From NCBI GenBank assembly GCA_013151935.1, contig JAADHI010000100.1, positions 1 through 43,263 on the forward strand: a DNA stretch of 43,263 bases. Direction: 5' to 3'. Both the position numbers and the translations under genes were made by a program. The notes under the pieces are model-generated. The model saw only the letters and a program-made list of their open reading frames with translations. It was not told where the DNA came from and ran no database searches. This DNA comes from Candidatus Manganitrophaceae bacterium. Its GTDB lineage: Bacteria; Nitrospirota; Nitrospiria; SBBL01; JAADHI01. Below are positions 1 through 8,041 of the stretch, one piece after another; the stretch's first letter is position 1; each line of letters opens with the position of its first letter.

Positions 1-2593
1 TCTCGTCAATGACCGAAATAATATCCACGATTTTCTTGCTACTCTTGTTCACCGCCAACATGGCTTCTGAGGTTTCCGCCGTGACACGGCCGCCTTTTTC
101 GGCGACTTCGCGGGCCGCAATGGCCAGTTGATTCGCCTGTGCGGCATTGTCGGCATTTTGTTTGACCGTTGACGTCATCTCTTCCATTGATGATGAGGTT
201 TCTTCTAAAGCACTCGCCTGTTCTGCCGTTCTCTGCGACAGATCTTCGTTGCCCTTGCTGATCTCATTTATGCCGTTAGTCACCAAGTCAGAACCTTCGG
301 AAACAGATATTAGGGTCTCGCTGAGTTGCGTGATTGCTTTATTGAGACTCTCTTTCATCTCATTAAAAGAACCTTGATATTCACCCTTCATCGGAGTGCG
401 TAAATCTCCTTCTGAAAGAAAGCTTAAAACCTCCTGCGCTTCTGTAATAGGTGCTTCTACCGCAGCCAACATACTGTTAATGCCCTCTGCCAAGGTCTTT
501 AAAAATCCGTCAAAAACAGAGGCGTCAATGCGCTCACTCAACACACCGGCCGAAGCAGATGTAATCAATCGTTCGACTTCATTCTGGGCTTGTTTCTGGG
601 AGGTGACGTCCTGCCATTCCACGACGTTACCCACATAGTTTCCGTCCTTATCCATAATGGCCGAAACATTCAGATCTAAGGTCGCAGATCCAACCGCAAT
701 CTCGGTGCGATAAGGCAGGTTATTTGGGTTATCTAAAAGACGACGCTGCATTGAGGGATCTTTGTGAAAACCGTCAATGCTCGAACCGACAATTCCCTTC
801 ACCGTAAAACCTGAAAAAACCTTTCTAATTTCAAATTCTAGTTTTGACAAGGTTGTTTCCGAGGCCTGATTCATGTAGACAATCTCATAATTACGATCGC
901 AGACCATGATGTTTGTATTAGCATTATCAAGTGAAGATTTGAGACGTGCCATCTCGACTTCGGCCTGACGTTTTGCCGTCACATCTTCCCATTCAAGGGT
1001 GTTTCCCAGATAGTCGCCCGAATCTGAAATAATCGCGGAAACATTCAAATCCAATATGGCTGGTCCAACCTGGATGTCTGCACGATAGGGCATATTTTTG
1101 GGATCACCCAAAATCACCCTTTGTTTTGAAGGATCCTGATGAAAACGATCAATGACCGAACCCACAATCGTATCTACGGTAAAATCGTGAAAAACTTTTT
1201 TGATTTCCGGTGCAAGACGCGTCAGGGTCTTTTCTGAGGCCTTGTTCATGTAAATAATTTCTAAATCACGATTGCAAATCAGGACGTTTCCATTTGAGTT
1301 ATCAAGCGAGGATTTGAGACGTGCCATCTTGACTCCGGCCTGCCGCTTTTCTGTTACATCTTCCCATTCAAGGGTATTCCCCACATAGTCGCCCGAATCT
1401 GAAATAATCGCGGAAACATTCAAATCCAAAATAGCAGGTCCTACTTGAATATCCGCACGATAGGGCATGTTATTCGGATTATCTAAAATCGCCCTTTGTT
1501 TTGAAGGATCCTGATGAAAACGATCAATGACCGAACCCACAATCGTATCCACGCTAAAATCGTGAAAAACTTTTTTGATTTCCGGTGCAAGACGCGTCAG
1601 AGTCTTCTCTGAGGCCTTGTTCATATAAATGATTTCTAAATCACGATTGCAAATCAGGACGTTTCCATTTGAGTTATCAAGCGAGGATTTCAAACGCGCC
1701 ATCTCGATGGCAGCACGTCGTTTTTCACTCACCTCCTCCCATTCAAGTGTGTTGCCTATATATTCCCCCGTCTCTGAAATATTGGCTGTGACTTTTAGCT
1801 CCAACTTCAAGGGGCCGATTTCAATATCGGCACTGTAGGGCAGGTTTGCGGGATCAGATAAAATTTTTCGCTGTTTGGCGGGTATTTGGTGAAAGTCATC
1901 AATATTGGTTCCCACAATATTGTCGACAGAAAAACCCGGAAAAGCCTCCGCGATTTCAGACTCCACTGCACTCAAAGTCTTGATCGAAGCCTTATTGACA
2001 TAAGTAATATTTAAGTCTCGATCACAAATAATGACATGGGCAGCAATATTATCGAGTGCCGCCTGTGCGATATTGGTCCCAGTGTTTTTCTTTTTCTCGC
2101 CCTTTTTCCCGCTTGGAGACATGTTTGTTTCCTCTTTTTTTGTTTGTATTTTTTTGATTTTCCCCTGAGCCTTAACATTTTTTTGTTTCTGGCTCGCGCC
2201 CTCTAACATGACTGTTTTAATCGTATCAAGCGCATCAACCCATGCTTTTTTGACTTTGTCTGTCCAAGCATCTGCGGCAAATTCAGCCAGCACAGCCAAC
2301 AAATTTTCATTCACGGCATCATAATGTCCAGCTTCTGCACCGTAGCTTAGATGACGTTTACCCATTGCGCGCAAGGCCTTTACCAAGACCTCCGGTCGTC
2401 TCAAATTTTCAACAACCAGGACCAAGGACGCCAAGAGCATCTTTTGTTGTTTTTTTGGGCTTGTCCCACTAAACAGGGCTTCGACTTGCGGATATTTTTC
2501 AAAAAGCCGTTCGTAAAATCGTGCAACAAGCGCGTCTCCCTGCGGTGCAACAAGTGCAAAACTGTCTTCTAAGACTTTGACATTAAGTGCCAT
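1..2593 (-). CDS. Methyl-accepting chemotaxis protein with N-terminal globin domain and four tandem PAS domains; C-terminus truncated by window start
   Basis: Open minus-strand frame from ATG at 2593 (SD AAAGGAG upstream) to the window edge. N-terminus MALNVKVLEDSFALVAPQGDALVARFYERLFEKYPQVEALFSG...MGKRHLSYGAEAGHYDAV... is globin-like. Four 125-codon PAS units (exact 375-bp period) follow, then MCP signalling sequence (SQRTAEQASALEETSSSMEEMTSTVKQNADNA). Not in the ORF track because it has no stop in the window. Confidence 0.9.
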   Translation of the reverse strand, partial: MALNVKVLEDSFALVAPQGDALVARFYERLFEKYPQVEALFSGTSPKKQQKMLLASLVLVVENLRRPEVLVKALRAMGKRHLSYGAEAGHYDAVNENLLAVLAEFAADAWTDKVKKAWVDALDTIKTVMLEGASQKQKNVKAQGKIKKIQTKKEETNMSPSGKKGEKKKNTGTNIAQAALDNIAAHVIICDRDLNITYVNKASIKTLSAVESEIAEAFPGFSVDNIVGTNIDDFHQIPAKQRKILSDPANLPYSADIEIGPLKLELKVTANISETGEYIGNTLEWEEVSEKRRAAIEMARLKSSLDNSNGNVLICNRDLEIIYMNKASEKTLTRLAPEIKKVFHDFSVDTIVGSVIDRFHQDPSKQRAILDNPNNMPYRADIQVGPAILDLNVSAIISDSGDYVGNTLEWEDVTEKRQAGVKMARLKSSLDNSNGNVLICNRDLEIIYMNKASEKTLTRLAPEIKKVFHDFTVDTIVGSVIDRFHQDPSKQRVILGDPKNMPYRADIQVGPAILDLNVSAIISDSGDYLGNTLEWEDVTAKRQAEVEMARLKSSLDNANTNIMVCDRNYEIVYMNQASETTLSKLEFEIRKVFSGFTVKGIVGSSIDGFHKDPSMQRRLLDNPNNLPYRTEIAVGSATLDLNVSAIMDKDGNYVGNVVEWQDVTSQKQAQNEVERLITSASAGVLSERIDASVFDGFLKTLAEGINSMLAAVEAPITEAQEVLSFLSEGDLRTPMKGEYQGSFNEMKESLNKAITQLSETLISVSEGSDLVTNGINEISKGNEDLSQRTAEQASALEETSSSMEEMTSTVKQNADNAAQANQLAIAAREVAEKGGRVTAETSEAMLAVNKSSKKIVDIISVIDE

Positions 2594-2670
2594 GATTCTC
2601 TTTTCTCCTTTTTCTTTGGAACTTTAAAAACGTAAAACGTGACAAGATCCGCCCCATCTCATCTTATTCA

Positions 2671-3186
2671 TCACTGCTCAGTCTCTGGAACATCAAATTC
2701 TTCAGTACCTGAAACAGAAAGCACACGGTCGATATCCAAAAAAGCCACCAGTTTTTCACCATAACTGCCGATGCCGTTGATAAAACCCACATCCACCATA
2801 CTGCCAAATTCTGGCGCAGGTTGGATGTCTTTTGCGGCAATATTCATGACATCTGATACCGCATCAACAATGATACCCATGATGCGGCCTTTGACTTCGA
2901 CGACGATAATCACGGTTTTTTTGTCGTATTCCTGTTGTTCCATGCCAAACTTCATACGCAAATCCACAATAGGAACAATGGTTCCTCGCAAATTGAGTAC
3001 CCCTTTGACATAGTTCGGCGTATTTGGAATACGGGTCACCCCGGTATATCCCTTAATTTCCTGAACCCTGAGAATCTCCACCCCATATTGTTCCTCTCCA
3101 AGTGCAAAGGTGAGATATTGATCCCCATCGGACGCGAAACCCATCTGGTCATCCTGTGACTTTACTGATTCTGTTGCGATAGACAC
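2671..3186 (-). CDS. cheW: Chemotaxis coupling protein CheW
   Basis: YLTFALGEEQYGVEILRVQEIKGYTGVTRIPNTPNYVKGVLNLRGTIVPIVDLRMKFG is CheW-typical. Start refined to GTG at 3186 (SD AAAGGAGG 4 nt upstream) rather than the ORF-track ATG at 3267. Confidence 0.93.
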   Translation of the reverse strand: MSIATESVKSQDDQMGFASDGDQYLTFALGEEQYGVEILRVQEIKGYTGVTRIPNTPNYVKGVLNLRGTIVPIVDLRMKFGMEQQEYDKKTVIIVVEVKGRIMGIIVDAVSDVMNIAAKDIQPAPEFGSMVDVGFINGIGSYGEKLVAFLDIDRVLSVSGTEEFDVPETEQ

Positions 3187-3279
3187 TGTGCCTCCTTTCA
3201 TCTTCTCCAAAAGCGAAGAATATTCCCTTTTTTGACCCCGTTTCTGCCGCCCTTTGTGGCAAAACACAAAGGCCTCAAA

Positions 3280-5172
3280 TTACCCCACAAACATCTGCTC
3301 TTCATGCCCCGCAAAGGAACGAATGGCACGCACATCTATAATAAAAGCGACGTGTCCATCCCCCAATATTGTCGCCCCGGCAATGCCATTCACCTTTTTA
3401 AAATTGGTTTCCATACTCTTGATCACAACCTGTTGCTGGCCGAGCAATTCATCGACTAAAACAGCCACACGTCCCCCATCTGACTCAATGACAGACAAAA
3501 CGCCCTTGGTGGGATCGGTGACATCAGATTCTGTACCAAAGAGTTCAGCCAGTCGCACAATAGGCAGATATTCTCCACGCATATTGACCAGCTCGCCTCG
3601 TTCCATAATGGTTTTGATCTCATTTTCTTTGGGTCGCATGGATTCCACGATAGAGGTAATCGGCAAAATGTAAACTTCCTTACCGACCTTCACCACCATG
3701 CCCTCAATAATCGCAAGCGTCAGCGGTAGACGAATGATAAAACGACTTCCGACCCCTTCTTCAGATTCGATCTCTACCATGCCCCCCATGGATTGCACAT
3801 TCTTTTTGACAACATCCATACCGACACCGCGACCTGAGATATCACTGACTTTTTTTGCGGTCGAAAAACCCGCTGCAAAAATGAGATTCCAAACCTCTGC
3901 ATCAGAAATATTCTCTGGAATAGACATGCCCTGCTCGGCAGCCTTGGCAAGAATACGTTCTCGATTTAAACCCGCACCGTTGTCTCTCACTTCAATAACG
4001 ACATTTCCCCCCTGATGAGAAGCCTCTAAAATGATGGTGCCCATGGGGTCTTTTCCTGCGGCCTTGCGATCTTCGGGGGATTCAATTCCGTGATCGAAAC
4101 TGTTTCGTAAGAGATGAGTCAGTGGATCAGAAAGTTTTTCAATAAACCCTTTGTCAATTTCGGTTTCCTCTCCAATCATCACCAATTCAAGTTCTTTCTT
4201 AAATGCCTTTTTCATGTCACGAACAAGTCTGGGAAAACGGCTAAACACCATACGAATCGGCACCATGCGAATGGCCATCACACTTTCCTGTAAATCTCGG
4301 GTATTGCGCTCCAACTGAACAAGACCATTTTCTAATTTTTCAAAAATTTCAGGATCAAGATGGGATGCCGTCTGCGCCAACATGGCCTGAGTGATGACGA
4401 TTTCTCCAACTTGATTAAAAAGCTGATCAACTTTTTCGACACCAATGCGAATAGAGGTTGCTTCTGCTTGTGCTTTCGCGGCTTTTTCTGGGCGTATTTT
4501 TTTAATCGGGGTTTTGGCCACCCCAGAAGTCGAAATCGTTTCTTCTGCCTTTTCAGCTGACGAACCCGACACACTTTCTTCGTCATCAAAAAAGCCAAAA
4601 CCAGGATCTTTCTCAGCTTCGACTTCCGAATGCGATTCAGGATCACTGTCCTCAATGGGAGGATCATCATCAAAAAAGCCGAAACCTAAGTCTTTCTCTT
4701 CCTCATCGACCACTTCAGACACTTTTTTGGTTTTTTCTGTAGGTTTTGTCTTTGTTTTTTTAGGACTTTCTTCTGTTTTCAAGACATCACCCGAAACCAC
4801 CTTAAGACGTTCGATAATGTCGATGGAAGAAGTCATATCGATTTCACCTTCCTCCTTATATGCCTCTAATATTTCCTTTAAGACATCTCCCCCTTCCAAG
4901 AAAATATCGACCATTTCACTTTTGAGCGCTAATTCTGATTTTCTAACTTTATCGAGTACAGTTTCAAAAGCATGTGCGACCTTGGTAAGTTTATCGAAAC
5001 CAAATGTCCCCGCACCGCCCTTGATGGAGTGTACGGCGCGAAAGATTGCATTTAACTCCTCAGAGTCGGGTGACAACACATCCAAGTTAAGGAGTAACCC
5101 TTCCATTGCAACAAGATGCTCAGCCGTCTCTTCATAAAAAACATCAAAAAATTGGCTTTTATCAAAATCCAT
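3280..5172 (-). CDS. cheA: Chemotaxis histidine kinase CheA (Hpt, dimerization, HATPase, CheW-like domains; no evident P2)
   Basis: N-terminal Hpt (FRAVHSIKGGAGTFGFDKL), LVRNSFDHGIE-type N box (LLRNSFDHGIESPEDRKAAGK), GRGVGMDVVKKN, C-terminal CheW-like domain. Confidence 0.95.
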   Translation of the reverse strand: MDFDKSQFFDVFYEETAEHLVAMEGLLLNLDVLSPDSEELNAIFRAVHSIKGGAGTFGFDKLTKVAHAFETVLDKVRKSELALKSEMVDIFLEGGDVLKEILEAYKEEGEIDMTSSIDIIERLKVVSGDVLKTEESPKKTKTKPTEKTKKVSEVVDEEEKDLGFGFFDDDPPIEDSDPESHSEVEAEKDPGFGFFDDEESVSGSSAEKAEETISTSGVAKTPIKKIRPEKAAKAQAEATSIRIGVEKVDQLFNQVGEIVITQAMLAQTASHLDPEIFEKLENGLVQLERNTRDLQESVMAIRMVPIRMVFSRFPRLVRDMKKAFKKELELVMIGEETEIDKGFIEKLSDPLTHLLRNSFDHGIESPEDRKAAGKDPMGTIILEASHQGGNVVIEVRDNGAGLNRERILAKAAEQGMSIPENISDAEVWNLIFAAGFSTAKKVSDISGRGVGMDVVKKNVQSMGGMVEIESEEGVGSRFIIRLPLTLAIIEGMVVKVGKEVYILPITSIVESMRPKENEIKTIMERGELVNMRGEYLPIVRLAELFGTESDVTDPTKGVLSVIESDGGRVAVLVDELLGQQQVVIKSMETNFKKVNGIAGATILGDGHVAFIIDVRAIRSFAGHEEQMFVG

Positions 5173-5202
5173 AACGTCTCCTTATTCTTCCTCGATTTAC
5201 CT

Positions 5203-5568
5203 TCAGCCAATCACTTTTTTGACAACCAATAACAATTTAGCCGGATCAAAAGGCTTAACCAGCCAACCTGTCGCACCCACCGCTTTTCCTTGGCTTTTCA
5301 TGGTGTCACTTGATTCCGTCGTCAACATCAAAATAGGGGTTTTTTTATATTGCGGCGAACCACGCAAGGCCCGAATCAAAGATAAACCATCCATATTTGG
5401 CATGTTCTGATCCGTCAAAACGAGATTGAAGGGTTTTGTTTTTGACTTGATCAGGGCATCCTGACCATCCACCGCCTCAACTACGTCGTAGCCCGCACCT
5501 TTCAAGGTAAAAACAACCATCTGCCGCATTGATTTAGAATCATCAACGGCCAAAACAGATTTTCCCAT
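5203..5568 (-). CDS. cheY: Single-domain response regulator CheY
   Basis: MGKSVLAVDDSKSMRQMVVFTLKGAGYDVVEAVDGQDAL...LVLTDQNMPNMDG...LTTES...KPF; start refined to ATG at 5568 with SD AGGAGG. Confidence 0.93.
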   Translation of the reverse strand: MGKSVLAVDDSKSMRQMVVFTLKGAGYDVVEAVDGQDALIKSKTKPFNLVLTDQNMPNMDGLSLIRALRGSPQYKKTPILMLTTESSDTMKSQGKAVGATGWLVKPFDPAKLLLVVKKVIG

Positions 5569-5645
5569 GGAACCTTCCTCCTTCTTGTAAAATGCGGGCA
5601 AACATTTTGCCCCACAGCCACGTGTCTATGGTCAGCACAATTTCA

Positions 5646-6917
5646 CTAAAATAACTCGATATCCCCAGCACCCACATTCTCTTGAGCCACTTTTGTGTTG
5701 CTGGCTTGCTCCGTAGTCGCACTCACGGTTTGATAAGAATCGTCTTCGATTTGATTCTCCGTATAAACATCTGATTTTTCGATGATGCACACTCCTCCGC
5801 CACTCACAATCGCTTCTATTTTTTCCATACGCAGGAGTACACCATCAAGTAGTTGTCGGACCAAATCTTCAAATTGAAGCGCCGTAATCGCACTGCCCAC
5901 GTTGTTTGTAATCTGGGCACTTATTGTTGAAACCGAATCAACCCCTTCAATCATTTTTTGATGGAGCGCGCTTAAACCCTTCATCATTTGTTCGGTTTCC
6001 CGTTTTGCCTGAAGCACAAAGTTCATGTCTTTTGAAGCCAAGTCATTTGTGGATTTTTCAGCCCGTTCGATGGCCTCTCTAATCTCTTGCACATGCTTCA
6101 CAATACCCATGCCAAAAGCCTTGGAATGATTTGAAAGCTGTCGGACTTCTGCTGCCACAACAGCAAAGCCCCGCCCTGCCGTGCCTGCCCGGGCTGCCTC
6201 AATCGTGGCATTGATTGCCAGCACTTTAGTTTGCTCAGCGATGGAATCAACACCACCCACATCCCGGAGTATGTTCTTAACCAGATCTGTTACATCTTCC
6301 AGTTTTTCAACAAGCCGCATACTGTGTTTGCTGGTATGCACAATGTTTCCAACAAGTTCTGCCATCAACTTTTCCGTCTCCATCGCAAACCGTTCAAAAT
6401 CAATGGACTCATCTGCGCCCTCTTCCTCCACGCTGGAATCAGATGTAATGTCTCCAATAAGATCTCGCTGTGCCCGTGTTCCAGCCTCCAGTGCCGTAAA
6501 ATTCTGATTGAGTTTTTCAATGGCATCTTCTAATAGACCATTCACTTGTTGTACTTCTCTCCTAATGGCGACAAACTGAAGATCCATATCTTTTTTTCGT
6601 TCTTCTGAAATTGCTCCGGGCTGAAGGGTAGAATCTTCTACTTTGTTTTCATCAGCCGCAGCCATATCTCGGGTGGTTTCCATTTCAAAAGAAGTATCTG
6701 AGCGCTCTTCCAAAACAAGTGGATCCTCAGATGATGCAACTTCCTGAGACACCACAGCAGTGTAAATTTTGAGATAAGACTTCGACAAAAGTCCCCAATT
6801 GATAGAAACTACGGCCAAAACCCAAAAGGACTCCGAACTTACGTCAAACCAATACAGGGCAAGAAATCCCAAACCACTTGAAGTCCATGCCTTCAGAAAA
6901 TAAGCACTCATAAACAA
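5646..6917 (-). CDS. MCP-like membrane protein with short N-terminal TM region and atypical C-terminus
   Basis: Hydrophobic N-terminus; hairpin-tip-like segment [36 protein letters not shown]-terminal [12 protein letters not shown] and terminal GDIELF. Confidence 0.85.
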   Translation of the reverse strand: MFMSAYFLKAWTSSGLGFLALYWFDVSSESFWVLAVVSINWGLLSKSYLKIYTAVVSQEVASSEDPLVLEERSDTSFEMETTRDMAAADENKVEDSTLQPGAISEERKKDMDLQFVAIRREVQQVNGLLEDAIEKLNQNFTALEAGTRAQRDLIGDITSDSSVEEEGADESIDFERFAMETEKLMAELVGNIVHTSKHSMRLVEKLEDVTDLVKNILRDVGGVDSIAEQTKVLAINATIEAARAGTAGRGFAVVAAEVRQLSNHSKAFGMGIVKHVQEIREAIERAEKSTNDLASKDMNFVLQAKRETEQMMKGLSALHQKMIEGVDSVSTISAQITNNVGSAITALQFEDLVRQLLDGVLLRMEKIEAIVSGGGVCIIEKSDVYTENQIEDDSYQTVSATTEQASNTKVAQENVGAGDIELF

Positions 6918-6997
6918 TCACCTGACCTACACCAACGCGCTTAAAACAACACGTATTTTTTCAAAAAAGAGTCTAAGCATCTCATCAAACAAACATA

Positions 6998-7040
6998 AAT
7001 ACCTATTTGGCATTATTATGCCTGTACTTGTTGAGGTATT
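6998..7040. repeat. Nested inverted repeat in the predicted leader of the chemotaxis operon
   Basis: AATACCT (6998-7004) pairs with AGGTATT (7034-7040); inner GGCAT/ATGCC. Confidence 0.5.
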
Positions 7041-7097
7041 GTTATTGACGTTTTATTTGGAAGTGCGTTCTAAGCACAAAATCCCCCGATGCTCTTC

Positions 7098-7125
7098 TTA
7101 TCGGTCTCTCGTTTCCAATTCTTTA
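7098..7125 (-). promoter_or_regulatory. Candidate sigma-28 (FliA) promoter for the chemotaxis operon
   Basis: Minus strand TAAAG-AATTGGAAACGAGAG-ACCGATAA: close to TAAA-N15-GCCGATAA, with one extra spacer base and an A at the first -10 position. Confidence 0.65.
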
Positions 7126-7210
7126 GCCTTGCATTTTTATTTTTTAAGATCACAGCCTCACCATTGAAATTTATCAATATTATCCATAGATAATTAGTTT
7201 GAATGACTTT

Positions 7211-7957
7211 TTATTGCGATAAAATCCCTTTTAATTTCATGATGGCTTTGCTGTGGAGCTGACAAATTCGTGATTCTGAAACACTTAAAACCGCCCCGAT
7301 TTCCTTCAAAGTCAATTCTTCGTGATAATAAAGTGAAACCACAATTTGCTCTTTTTTACTGAGGGCTTCGATGGCTTGAATCAGATGGTTTTTTTCGTCC
7401 AGCGAGAGCACAGAAAGCAAAGGGTCTTCCCCATTCGGATCGGCCATGGCTTCTATCAAGCGCCACTCAACCCCCTCTTTAACCCCCAAGTCATCCAGGC
7501 TTAAAAGTGTCACGCCACGTGCCTGATAAAGAAATTCATCAAAGGTTTCTTGATCCATCTCCAGGGCTGCGACAAGCTCTTCCTCTGTTGGAGGACGCCC
7601 CGCTTTTTTGATAAAATCATCAGAGGCTTTACGAAGTTTTTTGCTTTTGTCATGCACCGAACGCGGCACCCAATCTTGCGTCCGGATCTCATCAAGCATG
7701 GCCCCTCGAATTCTAAATTCTGCATAGGTTTTAAAACGGGTATTGATTTTAGGATCATAACGATCCAGAGCATTCATGAGCCCAATGACACCCGAATGGA
7801 TCAAATCATCAATATCCAATGAAGAAGGCAGGCGAAAAACCAAACGCTGTGCAATCATGCGAATCATGGGTGCAAAATCTTCAAGAAGCGCATCCATTTC
7901 CGTTTGTCCCGGAGCGGGATTGGGTTGGTAAACCTGGGCTTCTTTACTTGTCTTCAT
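7211..7957 (-). CDS. fliA: Flagellar sigma factor sigma-28 FliA
   Basis: LPSSLDIDDLIHSGVIGLMNALDRYDPKINTRFKTYAEFRIRGAMLDEIRTQDWVPRSV and C-terminal region-4 HTH (LTLKEIGAVLSVSESRICQLHSKAIMKLK). Confidence 0.95.
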   Translation of the reverse strand: MKTSKEAQVYQPNPAPGQTEMDALLEDFAPMIRMIAQRLVFRLPSSLDIDDLIHSGVIGLMNALDRYDPKINTRFKTYAEFRIRGAMLDEIRTQDWVPRSVHDKSKKLRKASDDFIKKAGRPPTEEELVAALEMDQETFDEFLYQARGVTLLSLDDLGVKEGVEWRLIEAMADPNGEDPLLSVLSLDEKNHLIQAIEALSKKEQIVVSLYYHEELTLKEIGAVLSVSESRICQLHSKAIMKLKGILSQ

Positions 7958-8041
7958 GCGGGTGTTTCCATTGTTTTATTTAAAACCCCAATCGCGTCAA
8001 ACCTGAAAAATGACGTTATTTCTGTGACGGCTCAACATCAT

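Noticed and set aside
616-2100. Regularly spaced direct repeats that could suggest a CRISPR or tandem repeat array
   Set aside because: Period is 375 bp, in frame and encodes PAS domains; not CRISPR.
2351-2572. 73-aa plus-strand ORF at the MCP 5' end
   Set aside because: Antisense to the globin domain coding frame, which has a clear SD and family-level similarity.
2619-2626. TAAAGTTC (minus), a perfect sigma-28 -35-like octamer upstream of the globin-MCP
   Set aside because: No GCCGATAA-like -10 at the right distance; the expected -10 position falls on the start codon.
4445-5137. 230-aa plus-strand ORF antisense to cheA
   Set aside because: Low-complexity Ser/Lys-rich translation entirely antisense to a well-supported CheA; no family signature or SD.
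7009-7023. TGGCATTATTATGCC looked like a sigma-54 promoter (plus strand)
   Set aside because: GG-GC spacing is one base short and no gene follows on the plus strand; better explained as the inner stem of the dyad.
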